Under the pieces are notes generated by a model. That model ran no database searches. It was not told the DNA's origin and saw only the letters and a list, made by a program, of their open reading frames with translations. This document shows positions 1 to 7,945 of a DNA stretch of 64,000 bases, one piece after another. Source of the DNA: Microbacterium thalassium (GTDB lineage Bacteria > Actinomycetota > Actinomycetes > Actinomycetales > Microbacteriaceae); contig NZ_JACHML010000001.1 of the NCBI RefSeq assembly GCF_014208045.1, positions 1,984,001 through 2,048,000 on the forward strand, written 5' to 3'. Position 1 is the first letter of the stretch. Each line of letters opens with the position of its first letter. The position numbers and the translations under genes were made by a program.

Positions 1-24
1 CTGCCTGTTCCTGCTCCTTCGCAT

Positions 25-53
25 GCTCGCGCGGTCACACGGACCCCGCGAGC
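25..53 (+). other. Hairpin in the leader just upstream of pnp
   Basis: Arms at 25-36 and 42-53 pair over 12 positions with one mismatch around a 5-nt loop. The structure ends 12 nt before the pnp ribosome site. It may be the end of the preceding gene's terminator (rpsO is the usual neighbour), an RNase III processing site controlling pnp, or part of a pnp leader RNA. The window starts too late to decide. Confidence 0.6.
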
Positions 54-76
54 CTAAACAAAGAAGGAGGGACCTC

Positions 77-2326
77 TTGGAAGGTCCGGAAATCACCGCC
101 GCCGAAGCCGTCCTCGACAACGGACGATTCGGCACCCGCACGATCCGCTTCGAGACGGGTCGTCTGGCGCAGCAGGCGCAGGGCGCCGTCGCCGCCTACC
201 TCGACGAGGAGACCATGCTCCTGTCGGCCACCAGCGCCGGCAAGCACCCTCGTGAGGGCTTCGACTTCTTCCCGCTGACCGTCGACGTCGAGGAGCGCTC
301 GTACGCCGCCGGCAAGATCCCCGGCTCGTTCTTCCGGCGCGAGGGTCGCCCCTCGACGGACGCGATCCTGGTGTGCCGTCTGATCGACCGCCCGCTGCGC
401 CCGTCGTTCGTCGACGGCCTGCGCAACGAGGTCCAGATCGTCGTCACCGTCCTCTCGATCGCGCCCGGCGAGTTCTATGACGCCCTCGCGATCAACGCGG
501 CATCCGCGTCGACGCAGATCTCGGGTCTGCCCTTCTCGGGTCCGATCGCGGGCGTCCGACTCGCGCTCGTCCCCGGTCACGGCGACCACGAGGACCAGTG
601 GGTCGCGTTCCCGAACACCAAGGTGCTCGAGGAGGCCGTGTTCGACCTGATGGTCGCCGGCCGCGTGCTGCCCGACGGCGACGTCGCGATCATGATGGTC
701 GAGGCCGAGGCCACCGAGCACAGCTGGAACCTCATCAAGGGCGGCGCCACCAAGCCGAGCGAAGAGGTCGTGGCCTCGGGTCTCGAGGCTGCCAAGCCGT
801 TCCTCAAGCAACTCGTCGAGGCCCAGGCCCAGATGGCGGCGACCTCGTCGAAGGAGCCGGGCGTGTACCCGGTGTTCCCGCCCTACTCGCCGGCGACCTA
901 CGACTTCGTCGCCGAGCGTGCCTACGGCGAGCTGGTGAACGTCTACCAGATCGCCGACAAGGTCGAGCGACAGAACGCCGACGACGCGATCAAGGACCGT
1001 GTCAAGGGCGAGCTCGCCGCCGCCGTCGAGGCGGGTCAGCTGCCCGAGTCGGCACTGGGCGAGTTCGGCGGCGCGTACAAGTCGGTCACCAAGAAGATCG
1101 TGCGCGGCCGCATCCTCAGCGAGGGCGTCCGCATCGACGGCCGCGGCCTCGCCGACATCCGTCCGCTCGACGCCGAGGTGCAGGTCATCCCGCGCGTCCA
1201 CGGCTCGGCGATCTTCCAGCGCGGCGAGACCCAGATCATGGGTGTCACGACGCTGAACATGCTCAAGATGGAGCAGCAGATCGACTCGCTGTCGCCCACG
1301 ACGAGCAAGCGCTACATGCACCACTACAACTTCCCGCCCTACTCGACCGGTGAGACCGGCCGCGTGGGCAGCCCCAAGCGTCGCGAGATCGGCCACGGCT
1401 TCCTCGCGGAGCGTGCGCTGGTCCCGGTGCTGCCGGGCCGCGAGGAGTTCCCGTACGCGATCCGTCAGGTCTCCGAGGCACTCGGCTCCAACGGCTCGAC
1501 GTCGATGGGCTCGGTGTGCGCCTCGACTCTGTCGCTGCTGAACGCGGGTGTGCCGCTGCGCGCCCCCGTCGCCGGCATCGCGATGGGCCTGGTCTCGGAC
1601 GAGGTCGACGGCCAGACGCGCTACGCCGCGCTGACCGACATCCTCGGCGCCGAGGACGCCCTCGGCGACATGGACTTCAAGGTCGCCGGCACGAGCGACT
1701 TCGTCACCGCGATCCAGCTCGACACGAAGCTCGACGGCATCCCGTCGTCGGTGCTGACCGCCGCGCTGACGCAGGCCAAGGAGGCCCGCCTGACGATCCT
1801 CGGCGTGCTGAACGCCGCGATCGACACGCCCGACGAGATGGCGCCGACGGCGCCGCGCGTCATCAGCGTGCAGATCCCCGTCGACAAGATCGGCGAGCTG
1901 ATCGGCCCCAAGGGCAAGACGATCAACGGCATCCAGGACGAGACCGGCGCCGACATCTCCATCGAGGAGGACGGCACCGTCTACATCGGCGCGACCGACG
2001 GCCCGTCGGCCGAGGCCGCCCGCGCCCAGGTCAACGCGATCGCCAACCCCACCAACCCGGAGGTCGGCGAGCAGTTCCTCGGCACGGTCGTGAAGATCGC
2101 GACGTTCGGCGCGTTCATCTCGCTCCTGCCCGGCAAGGACGGCCTGCTGCACGTCAGCGAGGTCCGCAAGCTCGCCGGCGGCAAGCGCGTCGAGAACGTC
2201 GACGACGTCGTGTCGGTCGGCCAGAAGCTGCTGGTCCGCATCACCAAGGTCGACGACCGCGGCAAGCTGTCGCTGGAGCCGGTGCTCGACGAGGCCGCCT
2301 CCGCGGAGGCGCCCGCCGAGGCCTGA
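77..2326 (+). CDS. pnp: Polyribonucleotide nucleotidyltransferase (PNPase)
   Basis: Phosphorolytic 3'-5' exoribonuclease of the RNA degradation machinery; it releases nucleoside diphosphates from RNA using phosphate. The protein (749 aa, normal for the family) shows a first RNase PH domain (about 10-145), an alpha-helical linker, a second RNase PH domain (from about 347), a KH domain around 593-655 containing the GPKGKTI loop, and an S1 domain from about 662 with the GAFI and GLLH motifs. The start is taken at the TTG at 77, which lies 6 nt after a strong AAGGAGG site at 64-70. An in-frame ATG at 23 would place the hairpin and the ribosome site inside the gene. Regulation through the 5' hairpin is plausible. 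Confidence 0.96.
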   Translation: MEGPEITAAEAVLDNGRFGTRTIRFETGRLAQQAQGAVAAYLDEETMLLSATSAGKHPREGFDFFPLTVDVEERSYAAGKIPGSFFRREGRPSTDAILVCRLIDRPLRPSFVDGLRNEVQIVVTVLSIAPGEFYDALAINAASASTQISGLPFSGPIAGVRLALVPGHGDHEDQWVAFPNTKVLEEAVFDLMVAGRVLPDGDVAIMMVEAEATEHSWNLIKGGATKPSEEVVASGLEAAKPFLKQLVEAQAQMAATSSKEPGVYPVFPPYSPATYDFVAERAYGELVNVYQIADKVERQNADDAIKDRVKGELAAAVEAGQLPESALGEFGGAYKSVTKKIVRGRILSEGVRIDGRGLADIRPLDAEVQVIPRVHGSAIFQRGETQIMGVTTLNMLKMEQQIDSLSPTTSKRYMHHYNFPPYSTGETGRVGSPKRREIGHGFLAERALVPVLPGREEFPYAIRQVSEALGSNGSTSMGSVCASTLSLLNAGVPLRAPVAGIAMGLVSDEVDGQTRYAALTDILGAEDALGDMDFKVAGTSDFVTAIQLDTKLDGIPSSVLTAALTQAKEARLTILGVLNAAIDTPDEMAPTAPRVISVQIPVDKIGELIGPKGKTINGIQDETGADISIEEDGTVYIGATDGPSAEAARAQVNAIANPTNPEVGEQFLGTVVKIATFGAFISLLPGKDGLLHVSEVRKLAGGKRVENVDDVVSVGQKLLVRITKVDDRGKLSLEPVLDEAASAEAPAEA

Positions 2327-2342
2327 TCGGCGAAACACGGAG

Positions 2343-2379
2343 GATGCCCGCCCCACGCGACACGCGAGGGGCGGGCATC
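2343..2379 (+). terminator. Terminator after pnp
   Basis: A perfect 12-bp stem (2343-2354 with 2368-2379) around a 13-nt loop, 16 nt after the pnp stop. There is no strong T tract, as is common in high-GC actinobacteria. Confidence 0.75.
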
Positions 2380-2387
2380 CGTCGTTC

Positions 2388-2424
2388 GCGCGGAATGTCC
2401 CCCGAACGGGGGACGATTCCGCGC
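2388..2424 (+). repeat. Second long inverted repeat after pnp
   Basis: Arms 2388-2403 and 2408-2424 pair over 16 bases with a single bulge and a 4-nt loop. It directly follows the first hairpin. It may be a back-up terminator, or an operator for the gene at 2588; the arms are longer than a typical operator. Confidence 0.6.
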
Positions 2425-2587
2425 ATATCGAGCGTGTCGTGACCAAAGCGTTACAGGGATTTCACCGAACCGTCGTCTCAATCGCCAGGCCGCGCCCAGC
2501 GGGGGCCTAACCTCTTAGTACGTGCCGGGGGGCGCGGGTACGAAGGTACGCGAACCGACCGCAAGGACGGATCGTGGGGGGTGAATC

Positions 2588-3619
2588 ATGGGACCGATCG
2601 AGATCGGAGCAGACGCGACGCCGGAGTCGGCGACGCCGTCCACACGCGCGACGCATCCGTCCGCGCCCATCCCCGTCCAGGGCGCGCCGCTGGGCAGCGC
2701 TCTGCGGGTCGCTCTGGGTGACGGCGGGGCCGAGATCTTCCCCCTCATCCTCGGGGGAGCGGAGTTCGGCTGGAACGTCGACCTCGAGTCCAGCCACGCG
2801 ATCCTCGACGCGTACGCCGAGCTGGGCGGCAACGCCGTGCACACCGCCGACAGCTTCTCGGCCGGCCGCAGCGAGCACATCATCGGGCAGTGGCTGCGCT
2901 CGCGGGGGACCCGCGACGAGACGGTGCTGATGAACCGCATCGGCGGTCACCCCGACAACCCCGGCCTCGGGCCGGTCAACCTCGTGCGCGCCGTCGAAGC
3001 CTCGCTCACGCGGCTGGGCACCGACCGCATCGATGTGCTGTACCTCGACGCCACCGTCGACGACGTCACGGCGATGGAGGACACCCTCGCGACGGCCGAA
3101 TGGCTCGTCGAGGCGGGCAAGGTCCGCGCCGTCGGCGCGACCGGCTACACCGCCGCGCAGCTCGTCGAGGCGCGCATCCTCGTCTCGGCGGGGCTCCCGC
3201 GCCTGACGGTGCTCGACGTCCCGTTCAACGTGCTGCGGCGCCACGAATTCGACGCGGACCTGCGTCTGGTCGCCGAGGCGCAGGGCATCGCCGTCACGCC
3301 GTCGCACGCTCTCGAGCACGGCTTCCTCGCGGGTCGCTACCGCTCGCGCGCCCGCGGACCGCTGTCGTATCGCGCGGCCCAGCTCGCCGCGAACCTCAAC
3401 CGCCGCGGCAGCCGGACGCTGCGGGCGCTCGACGCCATCGGCACCCAGCTCGGGGTCCCCGACGCCGCCGTCGCGGTCGGGTGGCTGCTCGCGCAGAAGA
3501 GCGTGACCGCGCCGATCATCAACGCGTTCGCACCCGAGCACGTCGAGGAGCTCGTGCAGGGCGTCGGTGTGCGGCTCAGCCGTGCTCAGCTCGCCGACAT
3601 CGCACGCGTCGCCGAGTAG
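2588..3619 (+). CDS. Aldo/keto reductase-fold protein lacking the catalytic tetrad
   Basis: The 343-aa protein aligns along the whole aldo/keto reductase barrel after a roughly 40-residue N-terminal tail: the LGGNAVHTADSFSAGRSE region (about 80-95), LMNRIGG (about 114-120), RLGTDRIDVLYLD (142-154) and GKVRAVGATG. Each catalytic position of the Asp-Tyr-Lys-His tetrad appears replaced: His85 for Asp, Phe90 for Tyr, Arg117 for Lys, Asp154 for His. The fold call is strong, but classic carbonyl reduction is doubtful; a binding, regulatory or altered role is possible. The start at ATG 2588 follows a GGGGGGTG ribosome site. It is a single gene after the pnp hairpins. Its substrate is unknown. Confidence 0.8.
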   Translation: MGPIEIGADATPESATPSTRATHPSAPIPVQGAPLGSALRVALGDGGAEIFPLILGGAEFGWNVDLESSHAILDAYAELGGNAVHTADSFSAGRSEHIIGQWLRSRGTRDETVLMNRIGGHPDNPGLGPVNLVRAVEASLTRLGTDRIDVLYLDATVDDVTAMEDTLATAEWLVEAGKVRAVGATGYTAAQLVEARILVSAGLPRLTVLDVPFNVLRRHEFDADLRLVAEAQGIAVTPSHALEHGFLAGRYRSRARGPLSYRAAQLAANLNRRGSRTLRALDAIGTQLGVPDAAVAVGWLLAQKSVTAPIINAFAPEHVEELVQGVGVRLSRAQLADIARVAE

Positions 3620-3659
3620 CTTCTCCACATGTCGCCCCGGGCGGGCGGGTCCCGTCGCG

Positions 3660-3665
3660 TAGGGT
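3660..3665 (+). promoter_or_regulatory. -10 element for the histidine phosphatase
   Basis: TAGGGT lies 50 nt before the GTG start at 3716, giving a leader of about 44 nt. No clear -35 element. Confidence 0.45.
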
Positions 3666-3715
3666 GGAGACGCGCCCCCGCGCGTGTTTCTCCCCCGAAG
3701 AAGTGAGCTGAGTTC

Positions 3716-4318
3716 GTGACGCACTACATCTACCTTGTGCGGCATGGCGAGCATCAGGATGCCCAGCACGGCCTGGTGGATGGCCCCCTGTCCGCCCGCG
3801 GCCGGCGTCAGGCACAGCTGCTGGCCGGCCGCCTGTCGTCGGTGGCCTTCGACAGCGTCCGCCACTCGCCCCTGGAGCGGGCGAGCCAGACGGCAGCGGC
3901 CGTCGCCGAGCGGATGCCGTCGGTCACGCCGCAGCCGTCCGCGCTGCTGTTCGACTGCGTGCCGACGGGCATGACCCCCGAGACCCCGGCCGTGTTCGAG
4001 CCGTTCTTCGGGGGCGTCACCGAGGCCGAGATCGACGCCGGGCGCGCGCAGATGTCGGATGCCGTGAGCGAGTTCCTGGTCCGCCGGGCGGGCGACGTGC
4101 ACGACCTGGTCATCACGCACAACTTCGTCATCGCGTGGTTCATCCGCGAGGTGCTTCAGGCGCCCGAGTGGCGATGGATGACGCTCAATCAGGCGCACTG
4201 CGGGCTGTCGGTGATCGCGCAGAAGCCGGGGCGGCCGTGGACGCTCGTGTCGCACAACGACATGGCCCACCTGCCGCCCGAACTGCGCACGGGCCTGCCG
4301 GACGACTACCCCGTCTGA
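3716..4318 (+). CDS. Histidine phosphatase family protein
   Basis: A 200-aa member of the phosphoglycerate mutase-like (histidine phosphatase) superfamily. The phosphohistidine loop LVRHGE is at residues 7-12, so His10 is the expected nucleophile. The second histidine sits in the VITHNF motif near residue 127. Members hydrolyse phosphomonoesters of sugars, nucleotides or cofactors; nothing in the context fixes the substrate. It starts at GTG 3716 and converges on the rimK-like gene, overlapping its 3' end by 13 bp. Confidence 0.88.
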   Translation: MTHYIYLVRHGEHQDAQHGLVDGPLSARGRRQAQLLAGRLSSVAFDSVRHSPLERASQTAAAVAERMPSVTPQPSALLFDCVPTGMTPETPAVFEPFFGGVTEAEIDAGRAQMSDAVSEFLVRRAGDVHDLVITHNFVIAWFIREVLQAPEWRWMTLNQAHCGLSVIAQKPGRPWTLVSHNDMAHLPPELRTGLPDDYPV

Positions 4319-5526
4319 GCGTCGTTCTCGTCGGCTGCCGCCGACGGGATCGGCTTCTTCGGCAGCTTGCGCACCTTGGCGCGGCGCCGACGGCGCTCGG
4401 GGATCATCGAGCGCATCTCCTCGAGCTTGCCGAAGCACAGCAGACGGTCCTCGGCCTCGAGGACGGTGCTGCGGCGCGGGTTGGGGATGACCGTCGTGCC
4501 GCGGTGCAGTGTGAGCACCGTGATGTCGCGCTCGCCGAGCCCGGAGTCGCCGAGCGTCGTTCCCACCAGGTCGGCGGCGCCGTGGACGACCAGCTCCGCC
4601 ACGCCGTAGCCGGTCGAGACGCTCAGCCGCTGACGCACGTCGATCTCGGGGAAGGCGACCTGGTTCGCGATGTGGTCGATGATGGCGCCGGCGACGTCGA
4701 GGCGCGTCGCCGTCTCGATGCCCTCCAGCCCGGGGGACGAGTTGACCTCCATCACGAGGGGGCCGTCGTTGCCGACGAGCATGTCGACGCCGGCGACCTT
4801 GAGCCCCATGATCTGCGCCGAGCGCACCGCCGCCTGCTCGTACTCCGGCGTCAGCTCGACGGGCTCGACCGTACCGCCGCGGTGCACGTTCGATCGGAAC
4901 TCGTCGCCCGAGGCGCTGCGGCGCATGGCCGCGACGACGCGGTCGCCGACGACCAGGGCGCGGATGTCTCGTCCGCGGCTCTCCTCGACGAAACGCTGGA
5001 TCAGAACGTTCTGCTTCGTCGACTGCAGGGTCTCGATGATGGCCTCGGCCACCTTCACCTCGGGGGCGAGGATGACCCCGATGCCCTGCGTGCCCTCGAG
5101 CAGCTTGATGACGACCGGCGCTCCGCCGACGCGCTCGATGGCGGGGCGGACGTCGGCGCGGTTGCGCACGAAGGCCGTCGCCGGCATCCCGATGCTGTGC
5201 CGCGACAGGATCTGCGTCGCCCGCAGCTTGTCACGCGAATTGGTGATGCCGTTGGCCGTGTTCGGCGTGTAGACGTCCATCTGCTCGAACTGGCGGACGA
5301 CGGCGGTGCCGAAGTAGGTGATCGAGTTGCCGATGCGGGGGAGGATCGCGTCGTAATCGCTCAGCGGCCGGCCGCGGTACTGCAGATCGGGCTCATTCCC
5401 CGACAGGTCGATGCCGAATCGCAGGGTGTCGAGCACCTTCACGATGTGGCCGCGCTGCAGCGCTGCGGCCCTGAGTCGTTGGGTCGAGTACGCCTTGGGC
5501 GCACGAGAGAGGATGGCCAGCTTCAT
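4306..5526 (-). CDS. rimK: RimK-type ATP-grasp ligase fused to a C-terminal RCK-C-like domain
   Basis: RimK ligases add glutamate (or related residues) to a C-terminus, classically of ribosomal protein S6, using ATP. Here residues 1-290 form a full RimK/ATP-grasp module: MKLAILSR start, VIKLLEGTQGIGV (138-151), and the metal-binding MEVNSSPG at 259-266. Residues from about 300 to 375 (ELVVHGAADLVG, ITVLTLHRG, VLEAEDRLLCFG) read like an RCK-C/TrkA-C regulatory domain, followed by a basic tail with KVRKLPKKPIP. At 406 aa it is about 100 residues longer than plain RimK. The start at 5526 is chosen from the conserved N-terminus and an AGGAA site. It is divergent, 25 bp away, from a RimB-like protease gene, its usual functional partner. 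Confidence 0.88.
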   Translation of the reverse strand: MKLAILSRAPKAYSTQRLRAAALQRGHIVKVLDTLRFGIDLSGNEPDLQYRGRPLSDYDAILPRIGNSITYFGTAVVRQFEQMDVYTPNTANGITNSRDKLRATQILSRHSIGMPATAFVRNRADVRPAIERVGGAPVVIKLLEGTQGIGVILAPEVKVAEAIIETLQSTKQNVLIQRFVEESRGRDIRALVVGDRVVAAMRRSASGDEFRSNVHRGGTVEPVELTPEYEQAAVRSAQIMGLKVAGVDMLVGNDGPLVMEVNSSPGLEGIETATRLDVAGAIIDHIANQVAFPEIDVRQRLSVSTGYGVAELVVHGAADLVGTTLGDSGLGERDITVLTLHRGTTVIPNPRRSTVLEAEDRLLCFGKLEEMRSMIPERRRRRAKVRKLPKKPIPSAAADENDAQTG

Positions 5527-5551
5527 GGATGGTTCCTGCGATGATGGGGGA

Positions 5552-6043
5552 GTGAGGCAACCTGTCCATTCAAACACCATCGCGGGGTGGCGGGAGTGGG
5601 TTGCTCTGCCGCAGGCCGACATCGACTGGATCAAGGCCAAGCTCGACACCGGAGCCCGCTCGTCGGCGCTCCACGCGTTCGGTGTGCGCGAGTTCGAGCG
5701 CGACGGCGAGGCCTGGGTGCGCTTCGGCGTGCACCCGTGGCAGCGCACCGGTGCCGACGAGGTGATCATGGAGCTGCCGGTGCACGATCGGCGCTCGATC
5801 CGGAGTTCGAGCGGGCACACGCAGCGCCGCTATGTCGTGCTGATGACGATCCGCCTGCTGGGCCACGACATCACTGCCGAAGTCACCCTGACCAACCGCG
5901 ACGAGATGGGCTTCCGCATGCTCATCGGCCGCCAGGCGCTGCGCCAGGGCTCCATCGTCGTGGACTCCGGGGCGTCGTTCCTGGGCGGTCGCGCCCCGAA
6001 GCCCGTGCGGCGCCGCAACCGCGGCCGCGACGTCGAAGCCTGA
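5552..6043 (+). CDS. RimB-like retropepsin-type protease (RimK/LysX partner)
   Basis: A 163-aa protein of the family often annotated ATP-dependent zinc protease. The signature KLDTGARSSALHA (residues about 29-41) carries the Asp-Thr-Gly triad of retropepsin-like aspartic proteases, and RMLIGRQAL occurs near the C-terminus. In Pseudomonas RimB, a member of this family, trims glutamates added by RimK, so the divergent rimK-like gene supports a ligase/peptidase pair. GTG 5552 has a GGGGGAG site just upstream; longer in-frame extensions would run into the start of rimK. Confidence is high for family, moderate for role. Confidence 0.85.
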   Translation: MRQPVHSNTIAGWREWVALPQADIDWIKAKLDTGARSSALHAFGVREFERDGEAWVRFGVHPWQRTGADEVIMELPVHDRRSIRSSSGHTQRRYVVLMTIRLLGHDITAEVTLTNRDEMGFRMLIGRQALRQGSIVVDSGASFLGGRAPKPVRRRNRGRDVEA

Positions 6044-6049
6044 GCCGCG

Positions 6050-6532
6050 TCAGCCCGCGCGGAGCTGCTTGCCGTACCAGCGGGTGGCGTTGGGGTTGTC
6101 GTTGTAGGGCTCGATGGCGGTGAAGCCGGAGCGGCTGTAGAGGGCGGCCGCGGCCTCGAGGGAATGGTGCGTGTCGAGCACGAGCTCGGCCGCGCCGAAG
6201 GCACGGGCACGGCGTTCGAGATCGTCCATCAGCAGTGCGCCCCAGCCGCGCCCGCGGGTCTCAGGGCGCAGGAAGAGGTGCTTGACCTCGTATCGCGGGC
6301 CCAGCGGGCCGTCGGGGATGCTGCGGATGCCGCCGCATCCGACCGGGGCGCCCTCGTCGTCGTCGACGATGACGAAGACGCCGCGGGGCGGAGTGAAGGC
6401 GGCGGTGTCGGGGAACGTGGTCGTATATGCGATCGACTGGTGCGCGAACCCGAGCTCGCGCGACTGGAAGTACTCGGTGAGCAGCGCCCGGGCATCGGGG
6501 GCGTCGGCGGGGGATTCGCGCAGCTGGACCAC
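6050..6532 (-). CDS. GNAT family N-acetyltransferase
   Basis: A 160-aa acetyl-CoA-dependent acyltransferase. The acetyl-CoA loop is seen as RPETRGRGWGALLMDDLERRA, preceded by the strand VKHLFL. Substrate unknown. GTG 6532 is selected because a -10-like TACGCT ends 6 nt upstream of it; a longer reading frame would overlap the divergent dapB start. It is convergent with the RimB-like gene, 6 bp apart. Confidence 0.85.
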   Translation of the reverse strand: MVQLRESPADAPDARALLTEYFQSRELGFAHQSIAYTTTFPDTAAFTPPRGVFVIVDDDEGAPVGCGGIRSIPDGPLGPRYEVKHLFLRPETRGRGWGALLMDDLERRARAFGAAELVLDTHHSLEAAAALYSRSGFTAIEPYNDNPNATRWYGKQLRAG

Positions 6533-6538
6533 GTGTCC

Positions 6539-6544
6539 AGCGTA
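6539..6544 (-). promoter_or_regulatory. -10 element, predicted leaderless acetyltransferase mRNA
   Basis: TACGCT on the minus strand with a 6-nt gap to GTG 6532. Confidence 0.5.
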
Positions 6545-6580
6545 GGCGTCACGTCCTCGGGCGCGGATCCATGCCGCGCA

Positions 6581-6586
6581 TAGGAT
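6581..6586 (+). promoter_or_regulatory. -10 element, predicted leaderless dapB mRNA
   Basis: TAGGAT with a 7-nt gap to ATG 6594. The GGAG in the gap could alternatively act as a ribosome site, but transcription from this -10 would begin at or next to the ATG. Confidence 0.55.
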
Positions 6587-6593
6587 GGAGGCC

Positions 6594-7406
6594 ATGACAA
6601 CGCGCGTGGCCATCGTGGGCGGCACCGGCAAGCTGGGGAGCGTCATCCGCGACGTGGTGGAGGCGCATCCGGACTACGAGGTCCACGCGGTCCTCGGATC
6701 CGACTCGTCGCTGGACGAGCTCGACGGCGCCGGCCTCGTGGTCGACGCCACGACCCCCGCGGTGTCGGGCGACGTCGTGCAGGCGGCCATCGACCGTGGC
6801 ATCAACGTCCTCGTCGGCACGAGCGGCTGGTCGGCCGAGCGGATCGCGCTCGTGAAGCCGCGCGTCGCCGAGGCCGAGATCGGCGCGGTGTTCATCCCCA
6901 ACTTCTCGCTCGGCTCGGTGGTGGGCTCGGCGCTGGCTGCGGCGGCATCCGTCCTCTTCCCGTCGGTCGAGATCGTCGAGGCGCACCGCGACACGAAGGT
7001 CGACTCGCCCAGCGGCACCGCCGTCCGCACGGCCGAGCTCATCGCGGCGGCCCGCGGCGACATCGGCCCGGTGGCGGCGCCGCACGTCGACCAGCGGGCG
7101 CGCGGGCAGCAGGTGGCGAGCGTGCCGATCCACTCGCTCCGCCGACCCGGCGTGATCGCGCGTCAGGAGACGATCCTGTCGGGACCGGGGGAGGCCCTGA
7201 CGATCGTGCACGACACCGTCGAGCCCGCCGAAGCGTATGCGCCCGGCATCCGCCTCGCCCTCGACGCGGCTCGCGACGCGACGGGCATCGTGATCGGCCT
7301 CGACAGCCTCATCGACGTCGGCGTCCACCCGCGCCACACCCACGCCGGCCCGAAGACCAGCCCGCAGGGCGGCGGGGGCCAGGTCGCGCGCGCGACCGGA
7401 GCATGA
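6594..7406 (+). CDS. dapB: 4-hydroxy-tetrahydrodipicolinate reductase
   Basis: NAD(P)H-dependent reductase of the diaminopimelate/lysine pathway, acting after DapA (encoded at 13819). The 270-aa protein has the Rossmann glycine motif VGGTGKLG near the N-terminus and the substrate loop DSPSGTA at 137-143. The catalytic motif usually reading HHxxK is HRDTK here: His131 and Lys135 are kept but the second His is Arg132. The C-terminus is about 20 residues longer than the typical family length, with a glycine-rich tail. The stop overlaps the next gene's ATG by 4 bp. Confidence 0.92.
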   Translation: MTTRVAIVGGTGKLGSVIRDVVEAHPDYEVHAVLGSDSSLDELDGAGLVVDATTPAVSGDVVQAAIDRGINVLVGTSGWSAERIALVKPRVAEAEIGAVFIPNFSLGSVVGSALAAAASVLFPSVEIVEAHRDTKVDSPSGTAVRTAELIAAARGDIGPVAAPHVDQRARGQQVASVPIHSLRRPGVIARQETILSGPGEALTIVHDTVEPAEAYAPGIRLALDAARDATGIVIGLDSLIDVGVHPRHTHAGPKTSPQGGGGQVARATGA

Positions 7407-7846
7407 GCGCGCGCATCGGCGTCGCCGTCATGGCGGTGCTCCTCGTGCTGTACATCGCGCTCGTGGGGCAGCGCGCGTGGCTGCTGCTGATCTCGGGAGA
7501 CACCGTCGGCGTGCTCATGGGCGCCGCGCTCGTCGTGCTGCCGCTCGTGGCGCTGTGGGGTCTCGGGCGCGAACTGTGGTTCGGCGTTCGCGCCGACCAG
7601 CTCGGCCGGCGCCTCGAGGCCGAGGGCGGGCTCCCCGCCGAGGTCGTGTCGCTGCGCCCCAGCGGGAGGGTCGTGCGTGAGGACGCCGACGCGCTGTTCG
7701 GCTCGTACCGCGACGCCGTCGAACAGCATCCGGACGACTGGGCGTCCTGGTATCGCCTGGGTCTGGTCTACGACGCCGCCGGCGACCGCCGTCGAGCCCG
7801 CGAGGCGGTGCGCAAGGCGATCCGCCTGGAGTCCGCCTCGAGCTGA
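7403..7846 (+). CDS. Small membrane protein with a C-terminal TPR-like helix pair
   Basis: I do not recognise a named family. The 147-aa protein has two hydrophobic segments (about 4-28 and 37-57), then a cytosolic-looking region ending in DDWASWYRLGLVYDAAGDRR, which resembles a single tetratricopeptide repeat. Its ATG overlaps the dapB stop (ATGA), so the two are translationally coupled. Such proteins usually act as membrane scaffolds, but no function can be assigned. Confidence 0.8.
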   Translation: MSARIGVAVMAVLLVLYIALVGQRAWLLLISGDTVGVLMGAALVVLPLVALWGLGRELWFGVRADQLGRRLEAEGGLPAEVVSLRPSGRVVREDADALFGSYRDAVEQHPDDWASWYRLGLVYDAAGDRRRAREAVRKAIRLESASS

Positions 7847-7945
7847 TCGGCCGCGCGACGCGACCTGCGGCTGCGGGCGGGTCGCATGCGATCGTGCCCG
7901 GCAAGCCGCCTCCCTCCGCGGTTCATCGTGTGATCTGCTGGGCAC

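Noticed and set aside
35..2446. 803-codon open frame antisense to pnp
   Set aside because: Low-complexity composition (Arg, Val, Asp, Gly rich), no motif, and fully opposite a secure gene; long antisense frames are expected at this GC content.
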